NCBI GenBank assembly: GCA_029550345.1
Contig: JAKPHK010000082.1
Coordinates: 1-64,000 of the forward strand
Direction: 5' to 3'
Origin: Pseudomonadota bacterium
Lineage (GTDB): Bacteria > Pseudomonadota > Alphaproteobacteria > Sphingomonadales > Sphingomonadaceae
DNA length: 64,000 nucleotides
In this document: one piece after another, positions 34,501 through 43,178 of the stretch
Position numbering within the stretch: position 1 is the first letter of the stretch
Layout of the letters: each line of letters begins with the position of its first letter
Position numbers and translations under genes: made by a program
The notes under the pieces: model-generated
What the model saw: the letters and a program-made list of their open reading frames with translations, nothing else
What the model was told of the DNA's origin: nothing
The model's database searches: none

Positions 34501-34550
34501 TGGTGGGCGCGACAGGGATTGAACCTGTGACCCCACCCGTGTGAAGGGTG
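34501..34550 (-). repeat. Right attachment-site copy inside tRNA-Val
   Basis: The 50 bases are identical to 29803-29852. Here they are continuous with the 5' half of the tRNA, so the intact gene is the reconstituted right junction. Confidence 0.9.
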
Positions 34551-34575
34551 TGCTCTACCGCTGAGCTACGCGCCC
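34501..34575 (-). tRNA. tRNA-Val (CAC anticodon)
   Basis: Read on the minus strand: acceptor GGGCGCG pairs with CGCGCCC, D arm GCTC/GAGC, anticodon stem CACCC/GGGTG with loop TTCACAC (anticodon CAC), T arm ACAGG/CCTGT around TTCAATC, then A and an encoded CCA. The 3' half is supplied by the integrated element but the gene remains complete. Confidence 0.95.
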
Positions 34576-34651
34576 ATTCACTCGCGAAGGCGCGCCATTA
34601 GTCGGACGCGCGTGAATTGACAAGGGCAGAAAGCAGGCTAGTGCGCGGACC

Positions 34652-34939
34652 ATGAGCGAAGAAACCACTTCCGGCCCCGACCTGCCGCCCGACCGCCTGG
34701 CGATCAGCCCGCGCAGCCCGCATTTTGACGAGGAAAAGCTGATGCGCGGCGTCGGCATCCGTTTCAAGGGCGTGGTCCGCACCAATGTTGAGGAATACTG
34801 CATTTCCGAAGGCTGGGTGCGGGTTCAGGCCGGCAAGACCATGGACCGCAAGGGCCAGCCGCTGACGATCAAGCTCAACGGCCCGGTCGAAGCCTGGTAC
34901 GAAGACTTGGGCGAAGATGCCCCGGTGGCGAAGGCCTGA
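34652..34939 (+). CDS. DUF3297 family protein
   Basis: The 95-residue product has the family signature PPDRLAISPRSPHFDEEKLM and GVGIRFKGVVRTNVEEYCIS, then GWVRVQAGKTMDRKGQPLTI. Function is unknown; the family is common in alphaproteobacteria and acidic proteins of this kind often sit near tRNA genes, as here. There is no signal peptide. Confidence 0.88.
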   Translation: MSEETTSGPDLPPDRLAISPRSPHFDEEKLMRGVGIRFKGVVRTNVEEYCISEGWVRVQAGKTMDRKGQPLTIKLNGPVEAWYEDLGEDAPVAKA

Positions 34940-34942
34940 GCC

Positions 34943-35542
34943 TTACCAGCCCATCTTGCGGGTGATGATCCCGGCGATCGAATCGCGGCTGGCGCGCGGT
35001 GCGCGCGCCGCCAGCTGTTCACTTGGCCTGGGCTTGCTTGGATAGATGAAGCCCTGAATCGGCCAGCTCGATCCGCCAAGCGCCTGCAGCGGGGCATACC
35101 AGACCCGCACGCTCGACCAGTCGTTGGCCGGGGAAACGTCGATCACCTTGACGTTGTCCTCGATCTGGCCACGGCGTCCGTTGATCGGGCTCCAGTTGGC
35201 GTGGCGGATCAGGATCGTACGGGCATCGACGATCCGGCTGACCGCCGCGACATGGCCGAGGGTTGAATTACCGCTGGGCTTGAACGCCATCACCGCGCCG
35301 ACTTTGGGTTTGTAGCCGCGGGCATAGCGCCCTTCGGCCTGGCCCCACCAGGTATGGGCATCGCCATAGATCTGGATGCCGGTGACTTGCCGGGCATAGG
35401 GCACGCATTGCAGATAGGGCGGCAGGCGCGGATTGTCAGCGGCATCGACCTCGCTGGGATCGGGCAGGGACATACGCGCCGCAGCGGGCGACGCTGAGAG
35501 GGTGGCAAGGGCGGATGCAAACAGGATCGAACCGAATTTCAT
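34943..35542 (-). CDS. Secreted CHAP-domain protein
   Basis: The 199-residue protein has a signal peptide (LFASALATLSASPAAA) and a CHAP amidase/peptidase domain: the catalytic Cys in QCVPYARQVTG, His in GHVAAVSRI and the polar residue in RHANWSP. It probably cleaves peptidoglycan cross-links or acts in the envelope. It ends only 3 bp from the convergent DUF3297 gene. The C-terminus (residues about 170-199) is basic and low-complexity. Confidence 0.85.
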   Translation of the reverse strand: MKFGSILFASALATLSASPAAARMSLPDPSEVDAADNPRLPPYLQCVPYARQVTGIQIYGDAHTWWGQAEGRYARGYKPKVGAVMAFKPSGNSTLGHVAAVSRIVDARTILIRHANWSPINGRRGQIEDNVKVIDVSPANDWSSVRVWYAPLQALGGSSWPIQGFIYPSKPRPSEQLAARAPRASRDSIAGIITRKMGW

Positions 35543-35656
35543 GCCGCCCAGACTAGGCCGGGATGGTTAGGGCCTGCCTGCGCAGAATGGTTAACGCGGC
35601 GCTAGGGAATCGCCGCAAACCTTGCAAAAAATTGCTGCCCGGCGCAGGGGGCGCAT

Positions 35657-37054
35657 ATGGCGCTCCCCCAGGTGATCATTATCGGACGCCCCAACGTCGG
35701 CAAATCCACGCTGTGGAACCGGCTGGTGGGCAAGAAACTCGCGCTGGTCGATGACCAGCCCGGGGTCACGCGCGATCGCCGGTTCGGCGATGCGCACCTG
35801 CTCGGCCTTGATTTCACGGTGGTCGATACCGCCGGGTGGGAGGATGAAGACCCCTCCAGCCTGCCGGGCCGGATGCGCCAGCAGACCGAGGCTTCGCTGG
35901 TCGGCGCGGACGTTGCGCTGTTCGTGATCGATGCCCGCGCCGGGATCACCCCGCTGGACGAGGAAATCGGCCGCTACCTGCGCGAAAGCACGGTTCCGGT
36001 GGTGCTGGTCGCCAACAAGGCTGAAGGCAAGGCCGCCGACCACGGCGTTTACGAATCCTTCGCGCTTGGCTTTGGCGATCCGGTCCCGCTTTCGGCCGAG
36101 CACGGCACCGGCATGGCCGATCTGTTCGAGGCGCTGCTGCCGCACCTCGATGACAAGCAGGGTGACGACGAGTTCGAACCCTTCGATGACGAGGATGAGG
36201 AGGCGATCAACAAGGCGCCGCTGAAGCTCGCAATTGTCGGGCGGCCCAATGTCGGCAAGTCCACCCTGGTCAACGCCTTCCTCAAGGAAGACCGGCTGCT
36301 GACCGGGCCGGAAGCCGGGATCACCCGCGATTCGATTGCGATCGACTGGGAATGGACCGATCCGGACAGCGGCGATGTGCGCCCGGTGCGGCTGATCGAT
36401 ACCGCCGGGATGCGCAAGAAGGCGCAAGTGACCGACAAGCTGGAAAAGCTCGCCGTCGCCGACGCGCGCCATGCGGTGGACTTTGCCGAAGTGGTGGTGC
36501 TGCTGCTGGATGCCACGCGCGGGCTGGAACACCAGGACCTCAAGATCGCCAGCATGGTGCTTGAAGAAGGCCGCGCCCTGATCATCGCGGTCAACAAGTG
36601 GGACGTTGCAGGCAAGGATGCCGCCGAAGACGCCTCAAGCCTGTTCAACGGTATCAAGGGCGCGCTGGAAGAGGGGCTAAGCCAGGTAAAGGGGCTGCCG
36701 GTGCTGACCGTTTCGGCGCGGACCGGCAAGGGCCTCGATACCCTGATCAAGGTCGCCTTTGAAATCCGTGCCGCCTGGTCAAAACGGGTGCCGACCGCGC
36801 TGCTCAACCGCTGGTTCGATGAAGCGCTGGAAAAGAACCCGCCACCAGCGCCGGGCGGCAAGCGGATCAAGCTGCGCTATATCACCCAGGCCAAGACCCG
36901 CCCGCCCGGCTTCGTGCTGTTCGGCACCCGGCTGGATGACCTGCCGATGAGCTACCAGCGCTATCTGGTCAACGGCATCCGCCGCGATCTGGGATTCGAT
37001 GCCGTGCCGGTGCGGCTGACCCTGCGCAGCCCCAAGAACCCGTTCAAGAAATAG
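35657..37054 (+). CDS. der: GTPase Der (EngA)
   Basis: Der is a two-GTPase-domain protein that helps assemble the 50S subunit. The 465-residue product has two GRPNVGKST P-loops (residues about 9 and 193), two DTAGW/DTAGM switch motifs and the C-terminal KH-like domain (LKRWFDEALEKNPPP, KLRYITQAKTRPPGFVLFGT). The first P-loop reads IIIGRPNVGKSTLWN, and the start MALPQVIIIGRP is standard. It ends with a shared terminator. Confidence 0.96.
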   Translation: MALPQVIIIGRPNVGKSTLWNRLVGKKLALVDDQPGVTRDRRFGDAHLLGLDFTVVDTAGWEDEDPSSLPGRMRQQTEASLVGADVALFVIDARAGITPLDEEIGRYLRESTVPVVLVANKAEGKAADHGVYESFALGFGDPVPLSAEHGTGMADLFEALLPHLDDKQGDDEFEPFDDEDEEAINKAPLKLAIVGRPNVGKSTLVNAFLKEDRLLTGPEAGITRDSIAIDWEWTDPDSGDVRPVRLIDTAGMRKKAQVTDKLEKLAVADARHAVDFAEVVVLLLDATRGLEHQDLKIASMVLEEGRALIIAVNKWDVAGKDAAEDASSLFNGIKGALEEGLSQVKGLPVLTVSARTGKGLDTLIKVAFEIRAAWSKRVPTALLNRWFDEALEKNPPPAPGGKRIKLRYITQAKTRPPGFVLFGTRLDDLPMSYQRYLVNGIRRDLGFDAVPVRLTLRSPKNPFKK

Positions 37055-37056
37055 GA

Positions 37057-37086
37057 AAAGCCCGCCGGAACTGACCGGCGGGCTTT
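37057..37086. terminator. Terminator shared by der and the autotransporter gene
   Basis: AAAGCCCGCCGG (37058-37068, with flanking A) pairs with CCGGCGGGCTTT across a six-base loop. The A and T runs on both sides let it serve both converging genes. Confidence 0.85.
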
Positions 37087-37112
37087 CCTTCAATCCAAAG
37101 GCTGCGGTCCGG

Positions 37113-39407
37113 TCAGAACTGAACCCGGATCCCCGCGATCACGCCGTGGCTGTTCAGATCGTCGCGGAAGGTGCCCTGATAGGCGATGAACAGGCCGCCT
37201 TCATCTTCCGACACCCAGTTCAGGCCGGCATCGACATCGAATTCGGTCTTGCCCGCGCCGCGGCCGGTCACCGTGAAGTTGGTTCCGGTAACATCAACGA
37301 AGGACGCGGAGATCGTGTTGGCCGGACCCGTGCCGAGCTGGCGGCGGTAGGTTCCCTTTACATAGGGGCGCCAGGTGCCTTCGCTGCGGGTCAGGGTCGC
37401 GCCGCCGATGAAATCGGTGCGATCGGCCTTGATCTTGCCGATGTTCAGGTTCGCCGCACCGGCCCCGGTTTCGGTGAAGGCATCGATCGAGCCCTTGTGG
37501 TATTGCACACCGGCGAACGGTTGAAAAGCGATGCCGCCCACGTCCACATTTGCGCCAAGCGTGCCCGTGGCGGTCAGCAGGTGGCTCTTGCTTTCGGCCG
37601 AAGCGATGCGAACCACGGTTCCCGCAGTCATCGTCTTGGTCGCGGAGAACTTGCCGAACTGATAGTCAACCACCAGGTTGGCAAAGATCGGATTGAACTT
37701 CAGCGAGGCATAGCCCCCGATCTGATAGGCCGAATCCTTGCCGCTCATCGTTCCGGGGGCGAATTTCAGGGTGCCCTTGGCATAGCCTGCGGCAATCCCC
37801 GCGACATAGTTTTCGCCGCTGAAATCAAAACCGCCCGCGAAATAGTAGCCGGTGGTCTTGGTCTTGTTGGTCCCGCTTACCGCGCCGTTGAATGCGGTAA
37901 GGCCGGAATTGTTCCACCATCCGCGCTGGGCATGATCGGCATGGAAATCGTCCATGCGCAGCGAAATCTGGCGCTGGAACAGGCTGGCGTGATCGCGCAT
38001 CGAATTGGCATAGGCCAGGTAGCCATCGGGGCTGACCGCGCCAAAGAAGGTGCGCGCTTCGGCGGCGGTCAGCACGTCAACCTGGCCGACCAGCTTGGCG
38101 GCATCGCTGGTAAGGTGGGTATCGGCATAGGCCACCATCGGCTGGAATGCCGTGGCGACGGCCAGCTGGTTGGCGGTTGCGGTTGAGCCAAGCCCGGCCG
38201 CATAGGTCGTGACCCGCTGAACCTGAAGCTGGTAAGCCTGCTGGCTTCCCGAAACGGTGACGATCCCCACCGGCACAAACCGGATAAAGGTGAGCTGATT
38301 GCCCGTGATCGAGGAGAAGCTTCCGGTTACCCCGGTATCGCCGACAACCACGTTGTAGAGCGAATTGGTGGGATAATATCCATTGACCACGGTCAGCGCC
38401 AGGGTGCCGCTCAGCGTCGCCGTGCCAGTGGTCCGCAACTGGCTGAAATTGGTCCCGGCGACAGGGCCGGCTGAACCGGGCAGGCCGATCGTGATTCCCA
38501 GCGTTCCGGCCGCGGACTGCGAGTAGTTGCCATTGACGGTAAGCCTGCCGACCCCGGCGGACGTTCCCAGGTTGAGCCGCCCGGTGTTGGTAAAGCTGGT
38601 CCCAGCCGCCGAAAAGTTGCCGATGATTGAGGCACCGGTCAGGGTCATGGTGCCGGCGTTGTTCACGACGGTTGTGTCGGCGGTGTTGATCGCCCCGGCA
38701 AACGTCCCGCCGGACTGGTTGGTGAGGTTGACCGTACCGCCCGCCGCCTGCTGGATCAGGCTGCCGGTGAACTTGCCCGAGTTGTCAAAGTTGAGGTTGC
38801 CGCTGGCGGTCACGTTTCCGGTAAAGCCGAAGGCGGTGTTCTGGTTCGTGAAGCGGCTGACATTGGCGCCCAGGCTGGGGCCAAACACGACGTTGCCGGT
38901 TACGGCGGCGGGCGCGAGGGCGGTGTTGGTGAAGGTGCCGTTGGCGCCGAAACGGGCGACGTTGTAACCGGTGGGTGCCGTCAGCGTCCCGTTATTGATG
39001 AAGGTCGAATTGTCACCCAGCACAACGCCTTCCGATCCCGCAGTGGTTCCGGCCTGAACGAACTTGCCGGTGGCGGCATTGGTGACGGTGCTGTTGGCGC
39101 CAACGGTCAGGATCGGGTTGCCCGCTGCACCGTTGAACGTTCCGCTGTTGGTGGTGCTTGAGGAGGACCCCAGCACCATCGAGCCGGTCACGGTTCCGCC
39201 CGACTGCGCGGTCACGGTGACGCCGGAGGCCGTGTTGACATAGGGGCCCGACGTGCCTGAGCAGGTAACGACGAGCCCGCTGGCGTCCGCAACGCAATTA
39301 GCCAGCGCCGGGGTGCCTGCACAGGCGATTCCGATAGCCAGGATGCTGACCATCGGGCGGATGGCGCAAGTGATTGATTGGGATGCGGAAACGCTAGGTT
39401 TTCTCAT
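37113..39407 (-). CDS. Autotransporter (type V secretion) outer-membrane protein
   Basis: The 764-residue product has a signal peptide (SILAIGIACAGTPALA), a passenger rich in short Thr/Asn/Gly beta-helix repeats (GTFNGAAGNPILTVG, NSGKFTGSL, NNAGTMTLTG and similar), and a C-terminal 12-strand beta-barrel (residues about 500-764) ending in VIAGIRVQF, a terminal Phe typical for barrels. The passenger function is unknown; adhesion is a common role. The ATG at 39407 is preferred because the longer frame lacks a signal-like start. Confidence 0.9.
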   Translation of the reverse strand: MRKPSVSASQSITCAIRPMVSILAIGIACAGTPALANCVADASGLVVTCSGTSGPYVNTASGVTVTAQSGGTVTGSMVLGSSSSTTNSGTFNGAAGNPILTVGANSTVTNAATGKFVQAGTTAGSEGVVLGDNSTFINNGTLTAPTGYNVARFGANGTFTNTALAPAAVTGNVVFGPSLGANVSRFTNQNTAFGFTGNVTASGNLNFDNSGKFTGSLIQQAAGGTVNLTNQSGGTFAGAINTADTTVVNNAGTMTLTGASIIGNFSAAGTSFTNTGRLNLGTSAGVGRLTVNGNYSQSAAGTLGITIGLPGSAGPVAGTNFSQLRTTGTATLSGTLALTVVNGYYPTNSLYNVVVGDTGVTGSFSSITGNQLTFIRFVPVGIVTVSGSQQAYQLQVQRVTTYAAGLGSTATANQLAVATAFQPMVAYADTHLTSDAAKLVGQVDVLTAAEARTFFGAVSPDGYLAYANSMRDHASLFQRQISLRMDDFHADHAQRGWWNNSGLTAFNGAVSGTNKTKTTGYYFAGGFDFSGENYVAGIAAGYAKGTLKFAPGTMSGKDSAYQIGGYASLKFNPIFANLVVDYQFGKFSATKTMTAGTVVRIASAESKSHLLTATGTLGANVDVGGIAFQPFAGVQYHKGSIDAFTETGAGAANLNIGKIKADRTDFIGGATLTRSEGTWRPYVKGTYRRQLGTGPANTISASFVDVTGTNFTVTGRGAGKTEFDVDAGLNWVSEDEGGLFIAYQGTFRDDLNSHGVIAGIRVQF

Positions 39408-39471
39408 GTTTCTGGGGCCTTTCTTGCTGGCGGCTGAATCCAGCCGAAGGCGTGAATCCCAGATGAATGGC

Positions 39472-40710
39472 TCAGTACTGGTACATCTTGATCGGCCCGA
39501 TCCTGCCATCGGTCAGGCTGCGCCAGACCCACTCCAGCGGGCCTTGCCGGAAGCGGGCCAGCCACCACTTGCTCCACGCCAGCATGATGGCCCAGGCCAG
39601 CAGCACGAAAGGCCATTGTCCGGCCGCGCCATAGCGGCCGAACAGGCCGAAACCCCAGCCACTGAACAGCGCGCCCATCAAAAGGCTGGTGCCGATGTAG
39701 TTTGAAAAGGCCATGCGCCCCGCCGCCTCCAGCCGCGTGCCCAGCCCGGTTTTCAGCAGCCGCGGCGCGGCCAGCACCAGCAGCGCGGCATAGCCCAGCG
39801 CGGTCAGCAGGTGGGGAAAGCCCAGCAGGTATCCGATCCCCAGGTGCATCGCCAGTTCCGGAAATCCGCGCGGCATGGCCCAGGCGGTAAACAGCGCGGT
39901 GAGCGCCAGCCCGGTCCCGGCGCCGCCAAGGGCAAGTCCGATCATCCGGCGGCGCGGCCAGGCTAGCGCGAAGAAGCCGCTTTGCAGCAGGGCGATCCCG
40001 ATCATCATGTAGCTGAGCGTTTCCCCCCAGGTGTAGAGCACGACCTGCAAGGGATAGGCCGGACGCTCACGCAGCCGGGCGGCAACCTCCGCGCCCCACG
40101 GCGCAAGGGTATCGCGCTGGTCGCGGCGGTCATCCTGGCGCTTGCCCGCGATATAGCTGTCGTGCGCGGCGCGGTCCGCCGGGCTGGCGGTTCCGGCGGT
40201 AACCTGTGCTTCCCGCACGGCGCTGGGCGTCCAGCTGAGCGCCCCCCAGGCCTGCCAGACCGTAAACAGCATCACCGCCATCGCCGCCAGTTGCCAGGCC
40301 GGTGTGCGGCGCATGGCCAGCGCGCCCAAGCCGACGCAGGCGTAAAGGAACAGGATGTCGCCATCCCACAGCAGCAGGAAATGCAGCCAGCCGATCAGCG
40401 CCAGCCACAACAGGCGGCGGACCTGCAGGCCAACGCCGTCGCGGCCCCGCGCATCCTTGCGTTCGATGAACAACACCAGGCTGGCCCCGAACAGCAGGCT
40501 GAACAAGGCCCGCATCTTGCCCTCGAAAAACAGCAGGGTGAAAGCGAAAGCCCAAGCGTCCGCAGCGCTTCCGGCATCGGGCAGGTTGGGCGAATAGCCC
40601 GCTGAATCCGGCGCCGCGAAACTGGTGATATTGACCGCCAGGATGCCCAGCACGGCTACCCCGCGGATCAAATCAAGCGTGCGGATCCGCGCCTGCGCGT
40701 CCTGTTCCAC
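39472..40710 (-). CDS. DUF418 membrane protein (YeiB-like)
   Basis: The 412-residue protein has about ten hydrophobic helices. The N-terminus RTLDLIRGVAVLGILAVNI and the C-terminal LEWVWRSLTDGRIGPIK are DUF418 signatures. The family is related to acyltransferase-like membrane proteins but its reaction is not known. The loop FGASLVLFIERKDARG is also conserved. It lies 4 bp after the Sel1/SPOR gene on the same strand and may be cotranscribed. Confidence 0.88.
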   Translation of the reverse strand: MEQDAQARIRTLDLIRGVAVLGILAVNITSFAAPDSAGYSPNLPDAGSAADAWAFAFTLLFFEGKMRALFSLLFGASLVLFIERKDARGRDGVGLQVRRLLWLALIGWLHFLLLWDGDILFLYACVGLGALAMRRTPAWQLAAMAVMLFTVWQAWGALSWTPSAVREAQVTAGTASPADRAAHDSYIAGKRQDDRRDQRDTLAPWGAEVAARLRERPAYPLQVVLYTWGETLSYMMIGIALLQSGFFALAWPRRRMIGLALGGAGTGLALTALFTAWAMPRGFPELAMHLGIGYLLGFPHLLTALGYAALLVLAAPRLLKTGLGTRLEAAGRMAFSNYIGTSLLMGALFSGWGFGLFGRYGAAGQWPFVLLAWAIMLAWSKWWLARFRQGPLEWVWRSLTDGRIGPIKMYQY

Positions 40711-40713
40711 CCG

Positions 40714-41700
40714 TCAGCCCGAAACGGGCACGCATTCGAAGCCAGCGGCCTTGAGCTTGCCGCAAGCCGCCTGGGCTGCGGCCTGGCTGGCATAGCCACC
40801 GGCCTGGAGCTTGGTCACGGCCCCGGCCTTGACGTTGAGGCGCGAATGTCCGGCCACTTCGGGGCGGTTCCTGATCCGGTTCCACAGCGCGTCGGCGTTG
40901 GCGGCCTGTCCGAAGGCGCCCAGCTGGATCCGCCACTTGCCGACCGGCGCCGGGGTGGGGGCTGGTGCAGGGGCCGGGTTTGGCATGGCACGGGGCGGCG
41001 GCGCGGCGGATGCAACCTGCGGCGGCGGGGTATTATGAACGCGGACGGGCGCGGGAGCGGGGGCCGGTGCCGGCGGCGCAGCCTGATTGCCGAGATCGAC
41101 CGAGGCCAGCTGGCGCGCCCGGGTCGCGTCTGCCTGGGTCTGCAATTCCCCGGCCAGGGCAATGCCTTGCTGGCGTTGCTCAAGCGGGATGAATTCGTTC
41201 ATCTGTTGCAGCGCGGTCGTCGCTTGCGGCAGCCCTTGCTGGCGGGCCAGGCTGACCAGGGCATAAGCACGGGGCCAGTCCTTGGGCACCATATCGCCGT
41301 TGAAGTGGGCGATTCCCAGCAGGTATTGCGCACGCGGATCGCCGCGATCGGCCGCGGCCCGGATATAGGGCAGGGCGCGGGCCTTTTCCCCGCGCTGGAA
41401 CAGCAGCAGCCCGTAATAGTCCGCGGCCTGGATGTGGCCCATCGCCGCAGCACGGCCAAACAGGTCTTCGGCCTTCTGCAGATCCTGCGGAACGCCCTTG
41501 CCCAGCTTGTAGGCCTGGGCGAGGTTGAACAGCGCATCGGCATCGCCCCGGGCGGCGGCGGCCTGCCATTCCTTGACCGCTGCGGGATAGTCTCCGCGGT
41601 CCCAGGCATCGATTCCCGCCCTGGTGTCGGCCACTGCAGGAGCGGCGAGAATCACGCCAAAACCGGCGACAATCGCGGCAATCAAAGTTTTGCGGCCCAT
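40714..41700 (-). CDS. Sel1-repeat protein with C-terminal SPOR domain
   Basis: The 328-residue product has a signal peptide (IVAGFGVILAAPAVA), Sel1-type repeats (AAVKEWQAAAARGDADALFN, LAQAYKLGKGVPQDLQKAED, RGDPRAQYLLGIAHFNGDMV), a Pro/Ala-rich linker, and a SPOR domain (KWRIQLGAFGQAANADALWN ... KLQAGGYASQAAAQAACGKL). SPOR domains bind denuded glycan strands at division septa. It is divergent from the ParA gene. Confidence 0.88.
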   Translation of the reverse strand: MGRKTLIAAIVAGFGVILAAPAVADTRAGIDAWDRGDYPAAVKEWQAAAARGDADALFNLAQAYKLGKGVPQDLQKAEDLFGRAAAMGHIQAADYYGLLLFQRGEKARALPYIRAAADRGDPRAQYLLGIAHFNGDMVPKDWPRAYALVSLARQQGLPQATTALQQMNEFIPLEQRQQGIALAGELQTQADATRARQLASVDLGNQAAPPAPAPAPAPVRVHNTPPPQVASAAPPPRAMPNPAPAPAPTPAPVGKWRIQLGAFGQAANADALWNRIRNRPEVAGHSRLNVKAGAVTKLQAGGYASQAAAQAACGKLKAAGFECVPVSG

Positions 41701-41782
41701 AGTGAAATTTTTTCCCGTATCGGTTCCAACGGTTCAGCTTTGCGGGGCGTGAACCTGCCCGACAAGAGCAGCAAAGCGGCGA

Positions 41783-41823
41783 CCTTTGGTAAAATGCCAT
41801 AGTTAATGCGGCATTAGCAAAGG
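41783..41823. promoter_or_regulatory. Imperfect dyad between the Sel1/SPOR and ParA genes
   Basis: CCTTTGGTAAAATGCC (41783-41798) and GGCATTAGCAAAGG (41810-41823) are nearly complementary around an 11-base centre. It lies in the divergent promoter region (41701-41954) and may bind a regulator of both genes. A hairpin in RNA is the other possibility. Confidence 0.4.
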
Positions 41824-41954
41824 TTTTGTGGCCACGCAGCAGGGCCGGGGCAGCCTTGGCGAGGCTGCGCGTTAACCCAAAATTAGGAACGTTCTGCGAT
41901 CCCCGGCGGCAACTCGAATTGGGTTTGTTGCATTTTTTCCGAGGGGGAACGGCT

Positions 41955-42674
41955 TTGCGAGTATTGGCATTGGCATCGCAGAAGGGCGGATCGGGCAAGA
42001 CCACCTTGTCCGGGCACCTTGCCGTGCAGGCCCAGCGCGCTGGCGCAGGGCCGGTTGTGCTGATCGACATCGACCCGCAAGGTTCGCTGGCCGATTGGTG
42101 GAACGAGCGCGAGGAAGAATTCCCCGCTTTCGCCCAGACCACGGTTGCGCAGCTTGCCGCCGATCTTGCGGTTCTGCGCCAGCAGGGATTTCGCCTGGCG
42201 GTGATCGATACCCCGCCGGCCATTACCATGGCGATCCAGTCGGTCATTTCGGTGGCCGAACTGATCGTTGTGCCGACCCGCCCCAGCCCGCACGATCTGC
42301 GCGCCGTGGGCGCAACGGTTGATCTTTGCGAACGCGCAGGCAAGCCGTTGCTGTTCGTGGTCAACGCCGCGACCCCCAAGGCGAAGATCACGTCGGAAGC
42401 CGCTGTTGCCCTGTCGCAACACGGCACGGTTGCCCCGGTAACCCTGCACCACCGCACCGATTTCGCGGCCTCGATGATCGATGGCCGCACCGTGATGGAA
42501 GTCGATCCCAACGGCCGCAGCGCACAGGAAGTGACCGCACTGTGGAACTACATTTCGGACCGGCTCGAAAAGAATTTCCGCCGCACGGTCTTCGCGGCGC
42601 CGACCAGCGTTTCCTCGATCCAGGGCGTCCATCGTCCGGCCGGCGGCTTCGGGCGCCGGGTCGCGGGTTCCTGA
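41955..42674 (+). CDS. ParA/MinD-family ATPase
   Basis: The 239-residue ATPase starts LRVLALASQKGGSGKTTLSG with the deviant Walker A motif KGGSGKTT, then LIDIDPQGSLADWW, VIDTPPA (Walker B) and VVPTRPSPHDLRAV. It should position cargo or plasmid-like DNA through dynamic ATP-bound dimers. No ParB is adjacent; an RHH-like gene follows 16 bp later. The TTG at 41955 has AGGGGG nearby and removes a poor N-terminal extension; an earlier start is possible. The role in envelope or chromosome positioning is inferred from the SPOR neighbours. Confidence 0.85.
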   Translation: MRVLALASQKGGSGKTTLSGHLAVQAQRAGAGPVVLIDIDPQGSLADWWNEREEEFPAFAQTTVAQLAADLAVLRQQGFRLAVIDTPPAITMAIQSVISVAELIVVPTRPSPHDLRAVGATVDLCERAGKPLLFVVNAATPKAKITSEAAVALSQHGTVAPVTLHHRTDFAASMIDGRTVMEVDPNGRSAQEVTALWNYISDRLEKNFRRTVFAAPTSVSSIQGVHRPAGGFGRRVAGS

Positions 42675-42690
42675 GCGGAGTTTGCCGGGC

Positions 42691-43155
42691 ATGAGCGATC
42701 ACAAACCCGTCGCTTCGCTGAGCCCGAAGTTGCTCGCCCGCAAGGGTGGGGCCCGCCCGGCCATGCGCCACATGGCCAGCGCCCTGGCGGCCGAAACGCT
42801 GCAGATCGATGGCGATGACCACGCCGACGATCTGGGCTGGAACGATATGGGCCACGATCATGAGGCCGCTGTGGTTGCAATCCACGGCGATCTGGTTGTG
42901 CCTGAAGTGGTTCGTCAGCAGCGCAAGCTGGCCGACCGCGTCTCGGCCGATCGCCGCTCTGCCCTGGGGGATGGCCGCCGCGCCGCCTTTACCCTGCGGG
43001 TTGATGCCGAACGCCATCTCAAGCTGCGGCTGGCCTGCGCGATCGAAGGCCGCAGCGCCCAGTCGCTGGTGACCGAAGCTCTCGACCGGCTGCTCGCCGA
43101 TGTACCCGCTGTTTCCGATCTTGCCGCGCACGTGGCGAAGACGAAGCACAATTGA
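42691..43155 (+). CDS. Hypothetical with ribbon-helix-helix-like C-terminus
   Basis: The 154-residue product has a polar, His/Asp-rich N-terminal part (about 1-95) and a C-terminal RHH-like segment: FTLRVDAERHLKLRLACAIE, GRSAQSLVTEALDRLLADVP. This is the pattern of a small DNA-binding partner of ParA proteins. I do not recognise the full-length family. It lies between the ParA gene and the SPOR gene, so it likely belongs to their operon. Confidence 0.6.
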   Translation: MSDHKPVASLSPKLLARKGGARPAMRHMASALAAETLQIDGDDHADDLGWNDMGHDHEAAVVAIHGDLVVPEVVRQQRKLADRVSADRRSALGDGRRAAFTLRVDAERHLKLRLACAIEGRSAQSLVTEALDRLLADVPAVSDLAAHVAKTKHN

Positions 43156-43178
43156 TTGTAGATGAAGGGAGATCTCCC

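Larger units (their letters stand above)
29803..34550. mobile_element. Integrative element in tRNA-Val (about 4.7 kb)
   Basis: The segment is bounded by perfect 50-bp direct repeats (29803-29852 and 34501-34550) that equal the 3' half of a tRNA-Val(CAC) gene. The right copy is part of the intact tRNA; the left copy is the displaced 3' end. A tyrosine integrase lies immediately inside the left end and points inward, as is typical. Inside are an AlpA-like regulator, two short genes, a frameshifted replication-type gene, a minus-strand three-gene cargo and an Xre regulator. Base composition is visibly lower in GC than the flanks. No transfer, capsid or transposase genes are seen. Confidence 0.88.
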
